A program made the translations under genes and the position numbers. A stretch of DNA of 64,000 bases, taken from UBA2185 sp964564625 (lineage in GTDB: Bacteria; Desulfobacterota; Syntrophia; Syntrophales; UBA2185). Below are positions 54,401 to 61,894 of this stretch, piece by piece. The stretch lies in assembly GCA_964564625.1 (NCBI GenBank), contig CAZMBE010000011.1:1-64000 (forward strand), read 5' to 3'. Each line of letters starts with the position of its first letter. Position 1 is the stretch's first letter. The notes beneath the pieces are model-generated. The model searched no databases. It was not told the origin of the DNA and saw only the letters and a list, made by a program, of their open reading frames with translations.

Positions 54401-54989
54401 AAGTGATCCCCTGACAATGAATGTACCCATTATTGCCATCACTGCTCATGTTATGCAGGGAGCAAACGAGGAATGTCTTGCTGCAGGAATGAATGACTAT
54501 ATTTCAAAGCCAATCGACAGAAATGTCTTGCTCTCTGTTCTCAACCGGTGGGTGAAACCAAAATATATGCACGTGGAAAATAAATCTGAAACGTCATATC
54601 GAGGATTAAAAGATGAGTCTGTCGAGCTGACTCTTCCTGATACATTACCTGGTATAGATATCTCATCTGCACTCAAGAGACTGGGAGGCAACACCAAACT
54701 GCTGTCCAGACTCTTAAAAATGTTTACACGCGATTACGCTGGTACCACAGAAGAGATTAAAGCTGCTCTGAATAGCAAAAACATGGAAAAAGCAGTTCGA
54801 ATTGCTCATACGGTGAAGGGTGTAGCCGGAAATCTTTCAGCAGAAGAGCTTCGCTTGGCTGCATCTGAGTTAGAAAAGAGCATCATGCAACAACCTCGAG
54901 ATTCAATAGATAGCCTCTTGGAAATTTTTGACAAACACTTACGACAACTGATAGAATCGGTCCACTTTATAGAAACAAATTTACCATGA
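48432..54989 (+). CDS. Pseudokinase/AAA-ATPase/GAF/PAS hybrid histidine kinase with REC and HPt
   Basis: A 2185-residue soluble signalling protein. Domain order: serine/threonine-kinase-like (~1-290; Lys36 in VVLKIL, IIDFG intact); AAA/STAND ATPase (~315-640; Walker A GPAGIGKT with K348, Walker B FVMFLDDLQWAD); a long helical TPR-like region (~640-1320); GAF (~1336-1490); coiled coil; PAS (~1516-1640); HisKA with His1682 (MSHEIRTPLN) and HATPase (NLVNNSIKF, DTGIGIP, GGTGLGLS); receiver with Asp1974; HPt with His2126 (AHTVKGVAGN). The kinase catalytic loop reads HLNINPSN: the HRD Asp is Asn142, so phosphotransfer by this domain is doubtful. His and Asp relay residues are intact. No membrane segment. 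Likely signals to the LuxR-type regulator next door. Confidence 0.92.
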   Translation: MAVLSDYIIGETLYKSSKSLICRAHQKDDNRTVVLKILTENHPTPEEIAQFKREYFIVHSLNPGSAVVENSPSPVVATYGLHKHEHGFMMIMEDCGGKSLDRWVKPGGMKLTDNGMVIFLKLAISVTEALAKIHQHHIVHLNINPSNIIYDAASSQVKIIDFGIAALLSRDKPTFCNTNVIEGTLEYISPEQTGRMNRVVDYRADYYSLGATFYELITGHVPFSTSDPLGLVHSHIAKQPASPHDLRPEIPKAVSEIILKLLSKDADDRYSSAIGLRKDLKECLCQWQEKGVIEFFPLGKHDISDRFQAPLKLYGREQEIESLLAAFERARAGAIDIMLVSGPAGIGKTALIQEISRPVTQRHGYFVSGKFDQFQNNVPYSALIKAFQSLIRKLLTEDESSVTKWRDIIQSALGMNGQVIVDVIPEIELIIGTQPPPSKLSPEEAQNRFRIVFQNFVRVFTKVEHPFVMFLDDLQWADVASLNLVEQLLTAPDNQYLFFIGSYRDNEVSSSHPFIRVHDQIIKSGVTVNSIVLGPLNLTNIVCLITDSLHCIPDHAHPLAELILAKTDGNPFFLNEFLKNIYTEGLIKYDFCHGIWQWELAEIQSRGITENVVELITSNMQQLPPETQEILRLAALIGNTFDLKSLAYAHKKSSGSTANDLSPAIKAGLVIPMSSTYNISPPGITGLAAETIPEYTFSHDRIQQAIYSLIPPDEQEALHWKIGQLLLQNMQPHERDLRLFDIVNQLNQGRKLIKDQPGLNELAELNLLAGKKAKSNAAYSSAFSYLKAGIELLRSDRWETQYNLALELFMEASETAYLSGDFESMNHIVEEVLKNAEDLLDKVKVYEIMIQSCIAQNKQRDAVKLALPMLELLGVKIPAKPNKMHVLRGYLTTRMALAGKRIEDLIDMPVMTDPHKLAAVRILTKIGSAAYIAAPNLMPLLIFKGVTLSIQYGNAPESAFAYVAYGLILCGKIGDIESGYKFGMLATRLIERFDARGLKTRTLFSFESFIRHWKEHLRETLNPLREGYQSGIDTGDLEFAARCIHAFCNRSFFVGVELEEVERNMTAHWMAVCLLKQESPLRFFEPFHQIVLNLLGRSNTPHQIVIESFDEKRMTSLDDEDNRVFAFYLYLSKLILHYLFEEIPNAVENARMAEIYLDGALASAPQPLFHLYSSLARLAAYDLSPKAERRRILRKVAANLKGLKKWAHHAPMNYQHKCYLVEAERSRILGQCMEAAKYYDKAIDLARENAYHNEEALAYELAGKFYLSKGQSRIAQSYLQESLYAYLRWGAVAKVKDLETRYSKILVHAKDSFSANRSDFTTGTIQEQDGRTLDLTAVIKASQAISGEIVFKRLLTKLMSILIENAGAQKGLLALEKDGTWVTEEECAISVINYVARTQEFLVLNDAANEGAFFLDPYIVTRQPKSILCMPLLHHGSLCGILYLENNLTKNAFTPDRLEVLRLLSGQMAISIINAKLYDELELRVQERTSELSDTNALLNQEIIERERAEEALKVSQQQFADIINFLPDATFVIDNKNQVIAWNQAIEEMTGIKAGDIIGKGNYEYSLPFYGIRRPMLIDKIFGYDTGDADRYPFIKKEGDILLTESNVPLRGEMHVLWAKARPLYDSRGNIVGAIESIRDITEHERVEAELLQAKEAAEEAYHAAETANRSKSSFLANMSHEIRTPLNSIIGFTNLLSDTEISAKQRDYLQKILFSSQNLLGIINDILDFSKIEAGKLDLDNTDFEPQHIMDNIHNMFVDSATEKGIVLNISISRDVPSILVGDPLRLWQVLINLVNNSIKFTETGEITISADLDSIDAQKARLLFSIADTGIGIPKESLIKIFDTFTQADGSVTRRFGGTGLGLSICKGLIAMMGGEIWVESTLGKGSTFYFTADFNHRPNDEHKTKSGITQAEIIKNICGAAVLLVEDNIINQQVAKQILEGAGLTVIVANNGIEALEAVRLRKYDAVLMDVQMPLMSGYEATRLIRSDPLTMNVPIIAITAHVMQGANEECLAAGMNDYISKPIDRNVLLSVLNRWVKPKYMHVENKSETSYRGLKDESVELTLPDTLPGIDISSALKRLGGNTKLLSRLLKMFTRDYAGTTEEIKAALNSKNMEKAVRIAHTVKGVAGNLSAEELRLAASELEKSIMQQPRDSIDSLLEIFDKHLRQLIESVHFIETNLP

Positions 54990-55365
54990 TAAATTACAAA
55001 AAAGGCAGCAATTGACACGAATATAGAGAGGACACATGAAAATCCGACTGATCTTAAAAAATCAACCGTGCAACTGAAAACTTAAAGTATACAGTTATGG
55101 GAAAAAGCAAAACGACGCCGAATATTAAACGAAACCGGCAGATTATTGAGTTATATAAAAGAATATAATACACATGATAGTGTCCACAGGACATGCAGTA
55201 TTCCACAAAATCCCTCAAATCCGTATAAACATTTTCTCCGTTATGATGCTATGAAAAATCTACCCAATAATAATTGGGGAACTGTTAAATAATACAATCA
55301 CTGAAGACATCGTTTCATACAACTAGTGAAGATGGATACATACTAATGTGGAGGAGATTATTGAG
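54990..55365. other. Spacer between hybrid kinase and LuxR regulator
   Basis: AT-rich, no gene. A TTGACA at 55012-55017 lacks a matching -10. The ribosome site of the regulator, GGAGGAG, is at 55350-55356. Confidence 0.4.
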
Positions 55366-56397
55366 ATGAACGATAATTATGTTTTTATGGAACAGCAAGT
55401 AGAACCCGTAGTACTTATTGTAGACGACACCCAGATAGATATTGATATTTTGTCTTTTGCACTAAGCAGGAAGAACTTTCGTATTTCCGTTGCCATGAAC
55501 GGCTTACACGCACTTGATATGGTCGGAAAGGTTTCCCCGGATATTATTCTCATGGACATCGTAATGCCGGAAATGGATGGTTTTGAATTATGTAAAATAT
55601 TAAAGGCCTCTGCAGAAACAAAGGATATTCCTGTCATCTTTTTAACTGTGAAAGATGAAACTGATGATATTTTAATGGGATACAGATCCGGAGCCGTTGA
55701 TTATGTTACAAAGCCCTTCAATTCTGAAGAATTACTTGCGAGGGTATGTACCCACTTGGAATTAAAGAAAAAAAGAGATACTGAACAGGAGCTTATTTCT
55801 CTGCTAAAAGCATCACTGGAGGAACGCGAGCGGGCAGAAGAAGCACTTCAGCAGGCACACGATAATTTAGAGCGTTTAGTAAAGGAGCGCACCGCTGAGC
55901 TCTTGATAAAAAACAAACAGCTTATGGATGAAATTGAGGAACGCAAGCGTGTTGAGGCATCCCTTGAAAGCAAGTCTCAAAAACTAGAGGAATTTAATAC
56001 TGCGTTAAAGGTTTTACTCGAACAGAGAGAACGGGACAAAGACGAACTAGAAAAGTGGGTTCTCTCAAACGTCAAGAATCTCATTATACCGAATGTTGAA
56101 AAATTAAAAAGACTCAGCGCAAAAACCAAATCCTCATCTTACATAAATATCCTTGAAATAAACCTCAAAGAGCTTACCTCTTCATTTTCTCAAAGGTTAT
56201 CTTCACGATATATAAATCTTACAACAAAAGAAATTCAAGTCGCTAATCTCGTTAAGGAGGGTATGACCAGCAAAGAAATATCAGAACTAATGAATGTCTC
56301 AGAAAGAACAATTGATTTTCACAGGAAAAACATTAGAAACAAGCTCGGACTTAATAAAAAAATAAACCTTAGAGCAAGTCTTTTAAATATTTCATAA
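55366..56397 (+). CDS. Response regulator with receiver, coiled coil and LuxR-type HTH
   Basis: A 343-residue regulator. The receiver (~15-135) has VDDTQID, phospho-Asp64 in LMDIVMPEMDG, and KPF. A coiled coil follows (EERERAEEALQQAHDNLERL onward), then a ~70-residue helical spacer, then a LuxR/GerE HTH at the C-terminus (LTTKEIQVANLVKEGMTSKEI, SERTIDFHRKNI). ATG 55366 is preferred over GTG 55348 because GGAGGAG is 9 bases upstream. It lacks a kinase of its own, and the hybrid kinase with HPt just upstream is the natural phosphodonor. Target genes unknown. Confidence 0.9.
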   Translation: MNDNYVFMEQQVEPVVLIVDDTQIDIDILSFALSRKNFRISVAMNGLHALDMVGKVSPDIILMDIVMPEMDGFELCKILKASAETKDIPVIFLTVKDETDDILMGYRSGAVDYVTKPFNSEELLARVCTHLELKKKRDTEQELISLLKASLEERERAEEALQQAHDNLERLVKERTAELLIKNKQLMDEIEERKRVEASLESKSQKLEEFNTALKVLLEQRERDKDELEKWVLSNVKNLIIPNVEKLKRLSAKTKSSSYINILEINLKELTSSFSQRLSSRYINLTTKEIQVANLVKEGMTSKEISELMNVSERTIDFHRKNIRNKLGLNKKINLRASLLNIS

Positions 56398-56555
56398 TGA
56401 TAGCGTAGAATGCTAATTGACTTTTAAATCAAATAATTGAGTTATTGTTAGGTTGCTTTTATGGGTAGTATAAATTAATGGAGCGAAGTCACTTTCTCTT
56501 GACAAAATAATTCTTAATACAATAATTTCATCCTCTAATTTTTAAAGATCCCTCC

Positions 56556-56924
56556 TCAGCTACCTTCATTCGAAAATCCTGAATCCTGAAATTCGAAATT
56601 TTTTATCTTAATTAATTTTTTTGTTACATTGCTGATTCTCATAGTCTGTTTTCTAATAGTACTAAGTTTTGCATATGTGGGGTTATCAGTTGAAGTATTT
56701 ATTAACAGCAGCTCGGTATACCCCAAAATTGCTTGCATGGGTTGATTCATTTCATGAAAAACATCCTCCGTAATTTCTATGATGCCACGTAGTTTTTTGC
56801 GATAGAGATCTTCCCCGGCAGAAGCTTTGTGTAGTATATGTTCTGCTTGTAATTCTGTGATTTGTTGATGCATTGCTTCTAATTCTTTAATAAGCTCTGC
56901 TCTTGTTTTATTCTCGTATTTCAT
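56556..56924 (-). CDS. Stand-alone histidine-kinase dimerisation (HisKA-like) domain protein
   Basis: A 122-residue protein with an N-terminal coiled coil (RAELIKELEAMHQQITELQ, as in the linker before kinase PAS domains) and an H-box FHEMNQPMQAILGYTELL with His57. No HATPase domain follows; a stop comes ~60 residues after His57. It could be a small phosphotransfer or antagonist protein, or the remnant of a truncated kinase. The short, intact frame with no decayed ATPase sequence visible downstream slightly favours a real small protein. Convergent with the LuxR regulator. Confidence 0.6.
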   Translation of the reverse strand: MKYENKTRAELIKELEAMHQQITELQAEHILHKASAGEDLYRKKLRGIIEITEDVFHEMNQPMQAILGYTELLLINTSTDNPTYAKLSTIRKQTMRISNVTKKLIKIKNFEFQDSGFSNEGS

Positions 56925-57522
56925 TCTTCATAGCTCCCGAATTCATTTTTGTCTAAATACTTTTCCAAAGGATAGCTATCTTTTGAGAACGAATTATGAA
57001 TTCTTGTATTATATTCGAGGACTTAAAATTTATAACGCTTCACCATAAAGAAATTCTCTACGTTGCAATATGTGATATTTTTTAGTGAAACGCAATATTG
57101 GTTAATATGTAGTAATATACCAGGTTAAAACTAGTAGTATGATGGATTTAACGGGGGTGATACAGGATGCCGCCTTATTTTCATCGAACCCGAGATAACA
57201 CCATAAATTTTCTCTGCGAATCAATAGTCCTTATCCTTACCAATATTTCCATTTTTGACCAGATTAGCTGCCTGAATTGTCTTGGACGCGATAGTTACAT
57301 ATAGTGAAGCTAAATTTCATGAATGAGGACGTTATGTTTTTAAGATTTGATTTTACGGGATATATAGAGGCAGAGGCTTTTGGGGTTCTAAATCTATATT
57401 TTTCAATTAAATACCTCTCCGGAGAAAGATGCAAAAAGAACACATTGTTTTTGTTTGACTTTCAATCTGTCCCTTTATACTATTCTTTATAAAATAATTT
57501 GATGGAAAGGGACTAAAAAATA
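56925..57522. other. AT-rich spacer before small protein and ligA
   Basis: No supported gene. A 62-codon frame at 57304-57492 starting GTG has no clear ribosome site. No hairpin or known motif stands out. Confidence 0.4.
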
Positions 57523-57792
57523 ATGCTTGAATCAGCATTAGATAAGATGGCAGACAAAATTCTTAACCTCGATGAGGCATCCCTCAGCAATTTATGGAAT
57601 AAGTACAAGAAAAAGATGGAACGTTTCGATACAACAAAAGAATGGGAAAAGTCGGTAATTATTTTCTTTATTATCAATGCCATCAGGGTTAAGAATCACA
57701 TCTTTAATGAAAATATCCTTAAGCTTCAGAACAAGGGGAACACACCGGCAAAACCACCAAAAACAAAGCCAGATCTGAAACTAGTTAAGTAA
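57523..57792 (+). CDS. Small protein of unknown function upstream of ligA
   Basis: An 89-residue, lysine-rich, mostly helical protein with a C-terminal Pro/Lys tail (TPAKPPKTKPDLKL). No family recognised. GGAAAGGGA lies upstream of the ATG, and its stop overlaps the ligA start as TAATG, so it is translated with ligA. No membrane segment. Confidence 0.65.
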   Translation: MLESALDKMADKILNLDEASLSNLWNKYKKKMERFDTTKEWEKSVIIFFIINAIRVKNHIFNENILKLQNKGNTPAKPPKTKPDLKLVK

Positions 57793-59816
57793 TGAGAGAA
57801 ATGGATACCGATACTGCTATTAAGAGGATTGAAGAACTCAGAGCATTAATCGACTACCATAACCAGCGCTATTATCAGCTCGATAATCCCGAAATATCCG
57901 ATGTCGAGTATGACCGCCTCATGAAGGAGCTTATCAACCTAGAACAGAAATTCCCGTATATCGATGTATCCTCTTCTCCCACCCAGCGTGTCGGAGCTGC
58001 TCCCCTAGAAAAATTCAGCGCTATTGCGCATCTTACCCCGATGCTCAGTCTCGCCAATGCCTTTTCAGAACGGGACATATCAGACTTTGGAGAACGTATT
58101 AAACGCTTCCTCGGTACACACGAAAATATAACTTTTGTAGTTGAACCAAAACTGGACGGCACCGCAGTGAATCTCATTTACGAAAATGGAGCCTTCGTTG
58201 TTGGTGCAACAAGGGGTGACGGGGAAAAGGGAGAGGATGTTACGCAGAATCTCAAAACCATTCATGCTCTACCATTACAGATGAAGAAGAGACAAGATCT
58301 CTCTATTCCTGAAAAAATTGAAATCAGAGGCGAGGTATTCATAGAAATTGATCTCTTCAGAAAACTGAACAAACACAGACTTGAGGAAGGTGAACAAGTC
58401 TTTGCCAACCCTCGCAACGCCGCTGCCGGATCACTGCGTCAGTTGGATTCAAAAATTACGGCCAAGAGACCATTGGATATCTTCTGTTATGGTATTGGCA
58501 TGGTCTCAGGTGTCACCTTTAAGACCCACTGGGATGTTTTAATAAGCCTCTCTCAATGGGGATTCAACGTTAACCCTTATGTTCAGCAGGCCAAAAACAT
58601 ACATGCGTGTATAGAGTATTACCATCATATCAATAACATGAGAAAGGATCTCCCTTACGAAATCGATGGTATAGTAATCAAAGTCAACGATCTCAGTGTT
58701 CAGGAACTACTCGGCGCTGTTTCCCGAAGCCCCCGCTGGGCCATTGCGTGCAAATTTGCCGCTACACAGGAAACGACCGTCATCGAAAAAATCGACGTCC
58801 AGGTTGGAAGGACCGGCGTATTGACACCTGTTGCCATTCTAAAGCCGGTCCACATTGGTGGTGTTACCATCAGACGGGCAACTCTCCATAATCAAGATGA
58901 AATTGACAAAAAGGACATTCGTATAGGCGATACTGTTATTGTTCAGAGGGCAGGAGATGTGATTCCGGAGGTCTTGAAAGTTATTGACTCTAAGAGGAGC
59001 GGTTCCGAAAAAAAATTTATTATGCCCGCAACTTGTCCAGAATGCGGCTCTGAAGTTGTAAGACTTGCAGGTGAAGCGGCCCACCGGTGCATCGGCATAT
59101 CCTGCCCTGCCCAGATTAAAGAGCATATTATTCACTTTGCCTCGAGAGGCGGCATGGACATCGAAGGGCTTGGTGATAAAGTGGTTTCTCAATTGGTTGA
59201 TACGGATCTAATAAAAGACCCTGCTGATCTTTACTTCCTGACAAAAGATAAACTTCTCACCTTGGATAGAATGGCAGAAAAATCCGCGAAAAACCTGCTT
59301 GCCGCTATAGAAAATTCGAAATCGCCGACCCTCGAGAAATTCATCTATGCCCTCGGGATTAGACATGTAGGTGAACAGACGGCCCGAATCCTTGCCAGAT
59401 CATTCATGACAATAGATAAGCTTATGGAGGCCACGGTGCACGATCTGACGGCAATCAGAGACATCGGACCTGAGGTTGCCGGAAGCATTACCAGATTTTT
59501 CCACGAGCGGTCCAATATTATAGTAATTGAAAAATTTAAGAAAACCGGCGTTAATCCTATGAAAACAATACACCCTAATGCCACATCCTTATCAGGGAAA
59601 TCCTTCGTTTTTACAGGAACGCTAAATAACCTTACACGAAACGAGGCAAAAAGGATTGTTGAATCTCTTGGTGCTTCCGCAATGGAATCAGTTATAAAGA
59701 CCACCGACTATGTGGTTGCCGGCGATTCACCTGGCTCAAAACTTGAAAAGGCTAAATCCGCTGGAATCAAGATCATCAATGAAGAAGAGTTTTTGAAACT
59801 TATCGGCAGGAAATAA
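57792..59816 (+). CDS. ligA: NAD-dependent DNA ligase
   Basis: A 674-residue LigA sealing nicks in replication and repair. Domain Ia (YHNQRYYQLDNPEISDVEYD) and the adenylation domain with KLDG in VVEPKLDGTAVNLI, RGDGEKGEDVTQN and PRNAAAGSLRQLD; OB fold; four-Cys zinc finger (CPEC ... CIGISC); HhH (EGLGDKVVSQLV, GIRHVGEQTARILA); C-terminal BRCT (LSGKSFVFTGTLNNLTR). Full length. Coupled to the small gene upstream and acyP 1 base downstream. Confidence 0.98.
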   Translation: MREMDTDTAIKRIEELRALIDYHNQRYYQLDNPEISDVEYDRLMKELINLEQKFPYIDVSSSPTQRVGAAPLEKFSAIAHLTPMLSLANAFSERDISDFGERIKRFLGTHENITFVVEPKLDGTAVNLIYENGAFVVGATRGDGEKGEDVTQNLKTIHALPLQMKKRQDLSIPEKIEIRGEVFIEIDLFRKLNKHRLEEGEQVFANPRNAAAGSLRQLDSKITAKRPLDIFCYGIGMVSGVTFKTHWDVLISLSQWGFNVNPYVQQAKNIHACIEYYHHINNMRKDLPYEIDGIVIKVNDLSVQELLGAVSRSPRWAIACKFAATQETTVIEKIDVQVGRTGVLTPVAILKPVHIGGVTIRRATLHNQDEIDKKDIRIGDTVIVQRAGDVIPEVLKVIDSKRSGSEKKFIMPATCPECGSEVVRLAGEAAHRCIGISCPAQIKEHIIHFASRGGMDIEGLGDKVVSQLVDTDLIKDPADLYFLTKDKLLTLDRMAEKSAKNLLAAIENSKSPTLEKFIYALGIRHVGEQTARILARSFMTIDKLMEATVHDLTAIRDIGPEVAGSITRFFHERSNIIVIEKFKKTGVNPMKTIHPNATSLSGKSFVFTGTLNNLTRNEAKRIVESLGASAMESVIKTTDYVVAGDSPGSKLEKAKSAGIKIINEEEFLKLIGRK

Positions 59817-59817
59817 A

Positions 59818-60093
59818 ATGATGAGAAGAACGCACGTTTTCATCTCCGGCAGGGTTCAGGGTGTCTTTTTCAGGGCATATACAAGAGAAACCGCCATGAC
59901 TTTAAAGCTCACGGGGTGGGTCAGAAATCTCCCGGACGGTAAAGTTGAATCTGTCTTTGAAGGGAAAAACGAAGATGTTGAGGCGATGCTGGAATGGTGC
60001 AAGAAAGGGCCACCGCACGCCATCGTAAATAATGTTGAAGCTTTTGATGAGCCATACATGGGAGAATTTCACAATTTCCGCATAACGTACTAA
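59818..60093 (+). CDS. acyP: Acylphosphatase
   Basis: A 91-residue acylphosphatase hydrolysing carboxyl-phosphate bonds. It has ISGRVQGVFFRAYT with the phosphate-binding Arg, and GWVRNLPDGKVE with the catalytic Asn. Normal length. Probably co-transcribed with ligA. Converges on the aminotransferase gene with 2 bases between them. Confidence 0.95.
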   Translation: MMRRTHVFISGRVQGVFFRAYTRETAMTLKLTGWVRNLPDGKVESVFEGKNEDVEAMLEWCKKGPPHAIVNNVEAFDEPYMGEFHNFRITY

Positions 60094-60095
60094 GA

Positions 60096-61298
60096 TTAAG
60101 ACACATCTCCACAGCGTCCAAGAGCCTCCCTAAACGTTTCTTCAAAACCCTTCATGGAATTGAGGATGGTTGCGTCGTCCACACAAAAAGCGATCCGGAA
60201 ATGACCCGGCCAACCGAATCCACTGCCCGGAACAGTGAGAATTCTCCTCTTCTGCAACGCTCTCACGAATTCGATATCATCATTTACCGGTGCTTTCGGA
60301 AAGAGGTAGAAAGTTCCATCCGGCCTGAAAAATTCATACCCGATGGCGGCAAGGCCATCACAGAGGATTTCTCTCTTCCTTCTGTATTTCTCAACATCTA
60401 CTGTCACACCTTGTATTTTTGCGATCACCCGCTGCATCAAGGCAGGAGCATTGACAAACCCGAGAGTCCTGTTGAAGAGAATCAGCCCACCCATCATTTC
60501 ATCAATATTTGAAAGCGCAGGATTGACGGCAAGATAACCTATCCGCTCACCGGCCAGGGAAAGACTTTTTGAATAGGAAGATGCAATCATGCTGTTTTTG
60601 TAAGCTTTCAATATGCTTGGAACCGTAACACCATCATAGACGACGTCTCGGTATGGTTCATCCGATACAAGATAAATGTCCCCTCCGTATTTTCTGCTTT
60701 TCTCCTCTAAAAGTTCAGAAAGGCGCCGTATCGACGCTTCATCATACACTTTTCCCGTAGGATTATTGGGAGAATTAATAAGAACTATCTTGGTTCTTTC
60801 TGAAATTGCTTCCCGTATCAGAGATAAATCCAGGGAAAAATCAGCGTTTGTCTTCACGAACATTGCTTTACCATCGGCATTATCGACGTAAAACCTGTAT
60901 TCCATAAAACAGGGTGTAGGGATTAACACTTCATCATCCCGATCGAGGAGTACTTTGCATATGACATTCAGCGCCCCCGCTGCCCCACAGGTCATGATCA
61001 CGTGATCCGCAGACAGCGGTACTCCGTGTACATGCGCAAGAAAAGAAGCCACGGCCTCTCTGGTCCCAGGGTATCCCGCATTTGACATATATCCGTGAAT
61101 ACCTGAAACATCCTCATGCGCAACCTGCTGCAGCGTTTTTTTAAAATCCGCTGGAGGATCTAGACTAGGATTGCCAAGACTGAAATCAAAAACATTCTGA
61201 GCCCCATGCTGCTTCTTTAAAATATTGCCCTCCTCAAACATCTTTCTGATCCAGGAAGACTGGGAAATAAAACCATGAACTTTTTTTGAAATTGCCAT
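60096..61298 (-). CDS. Pyridoxal phosphate-dependent aminotransferase
   Basis: A 400-residue fold-type I aminotransferase. It has DFSLGNPSLDPP, CGAAGALNVICKVL, INSPNNPTGKVYD, LVSDEPYRDVVYDG and SYSKSLSLAGERIGYLA with the PLP Lys. It differs from the aspartate type in the N-terminal region and its amino acid is not predictable. Single gene, divergent from fmdB-adk. The N-terminus (SQSSWIRKMFEEGNILK) matches a sub-branch seen in anaerobes. Confidence 0.88.
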   Translation of the reverse strand: MAISKKVHGFISQSSWIRKMFEEGNILKKQHGAQNVFDFSLGNPSLDPPADFKKTLQQVAHEDVSGIHGYMSNAGYPGTREAVASFLAHVHGVPLSADHVIMTCGAAGALNVICKVLLDRDDEVLIPTPCFMEYRFYVDNADGKAMFVKTNADFSLDLSLIREAISERTKIVLINSPNNPTGKVYDEASIRRLSELLEEKSRKYGGDIYLVSDEPYRDVVYDGVTVPSILKAYKNSMIASSYSKSLSLAGERIGYLAVNPALSNIDEMMGGLILFNRTLGFVNAPALMQRVIAKIQGVTVDVEKYRRKREILCDGLAAIGYEFFRPDGTFYLFPKAPVNDDIEFVRALQKRRILTVPGSGFGWPGHFRIAFCVDDATILNSMKGFEETFREALGRCGDVS

Positions 61299-61502
61299 TG
61301 GAACTCCTCACACAAATTTGTCGCTGTATCATTTCGGGAAGCAATACATATAATAATTACATAACCGAAATTGTTACATTTCATTCGCTTTAATGCTGCT
61401 AAAACATCTTTTAAACACAAGCTGATGTTTATGGTCATTAACACAGCATGCATGTTACGTCAATATGACAACATCGTAACTTTATTAATTGTCTGAATGC
61501 TC

Positions 61503-61531
61503 TTGACAATTGAACATCTAAACCTTAAACT
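61503..61531 (+). promoter_or_regulatory. Putative sigma-70 promoter for fmdB-adk
   Basis: TTGACA (61503-61508), a 17-base spacer and TAAACT (61526-61531), about 34 bases before the ATG at 61565. -35 is perfect, -10 matches four of six. Confidence 0.45.
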
Positions 61532-61564
61532 TCAAAATAGTGAAGTAAGCAAAAAGAGGGACGT

Positions 61565-61780
61565 ATGCCTATTTACGAATTTAAGTGCAAAAAATGCAGC
61601 AATATTTTCGAGATCTTATTCAGATCAAGCAATGAACAACTTGCAGTATCCTGCCCGGAATGCAAATCAAAAAAGACGGAAAGGTTGATGTCCATATTCG
61701 GTGGCAAGATCGGGACTACATCATCATCAAGCTGTTCGTCATGTTCGGCGACATCCTGCGGCTCGTGCGGCTCCCATTGA
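61565..61780 (+). CDS. FmdB-type zinc-ribbon protein
   Basis: A 71-residue protein with the FmdB regulatory-protein pattern: MPIYEFKCKKCSNIFE, then CPECKSKKTERL, giving a four-Cys zinc ribbon, and a Ser/Cys-rich tail (SSCSSCSATSCGSCGSH) as in many delta members. Function unproven; the name comes from a formamide/amide operon. AGAGGGA lies before the ATG. Confidence 0.88.
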   Translation: MPIYEFKCKKCSNIFEILFRSSNEQLAVSCPECKSKKTERLMSIFGGKIGTTSSSSCSSCSATSCGSCGSH

Positions 61781-61894
61781 TTGTGTGCTGTAGGCTGGAC
61801 TTCAACGCAATTACCGGCAAAATATTTCATTGTAAAAACCACTTCAATCTATTATAGAAAAGCGTTTCAAAAATATTTTTCTGTGAGTGAACAA

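Noticed and set aside
57304..57492. 62-codon frame between the HisKA-like gene and ligA region
   Set aside because: GTG start, no Shine-Dalgarno sequence, AT-driven composition and no recognisable similarity.
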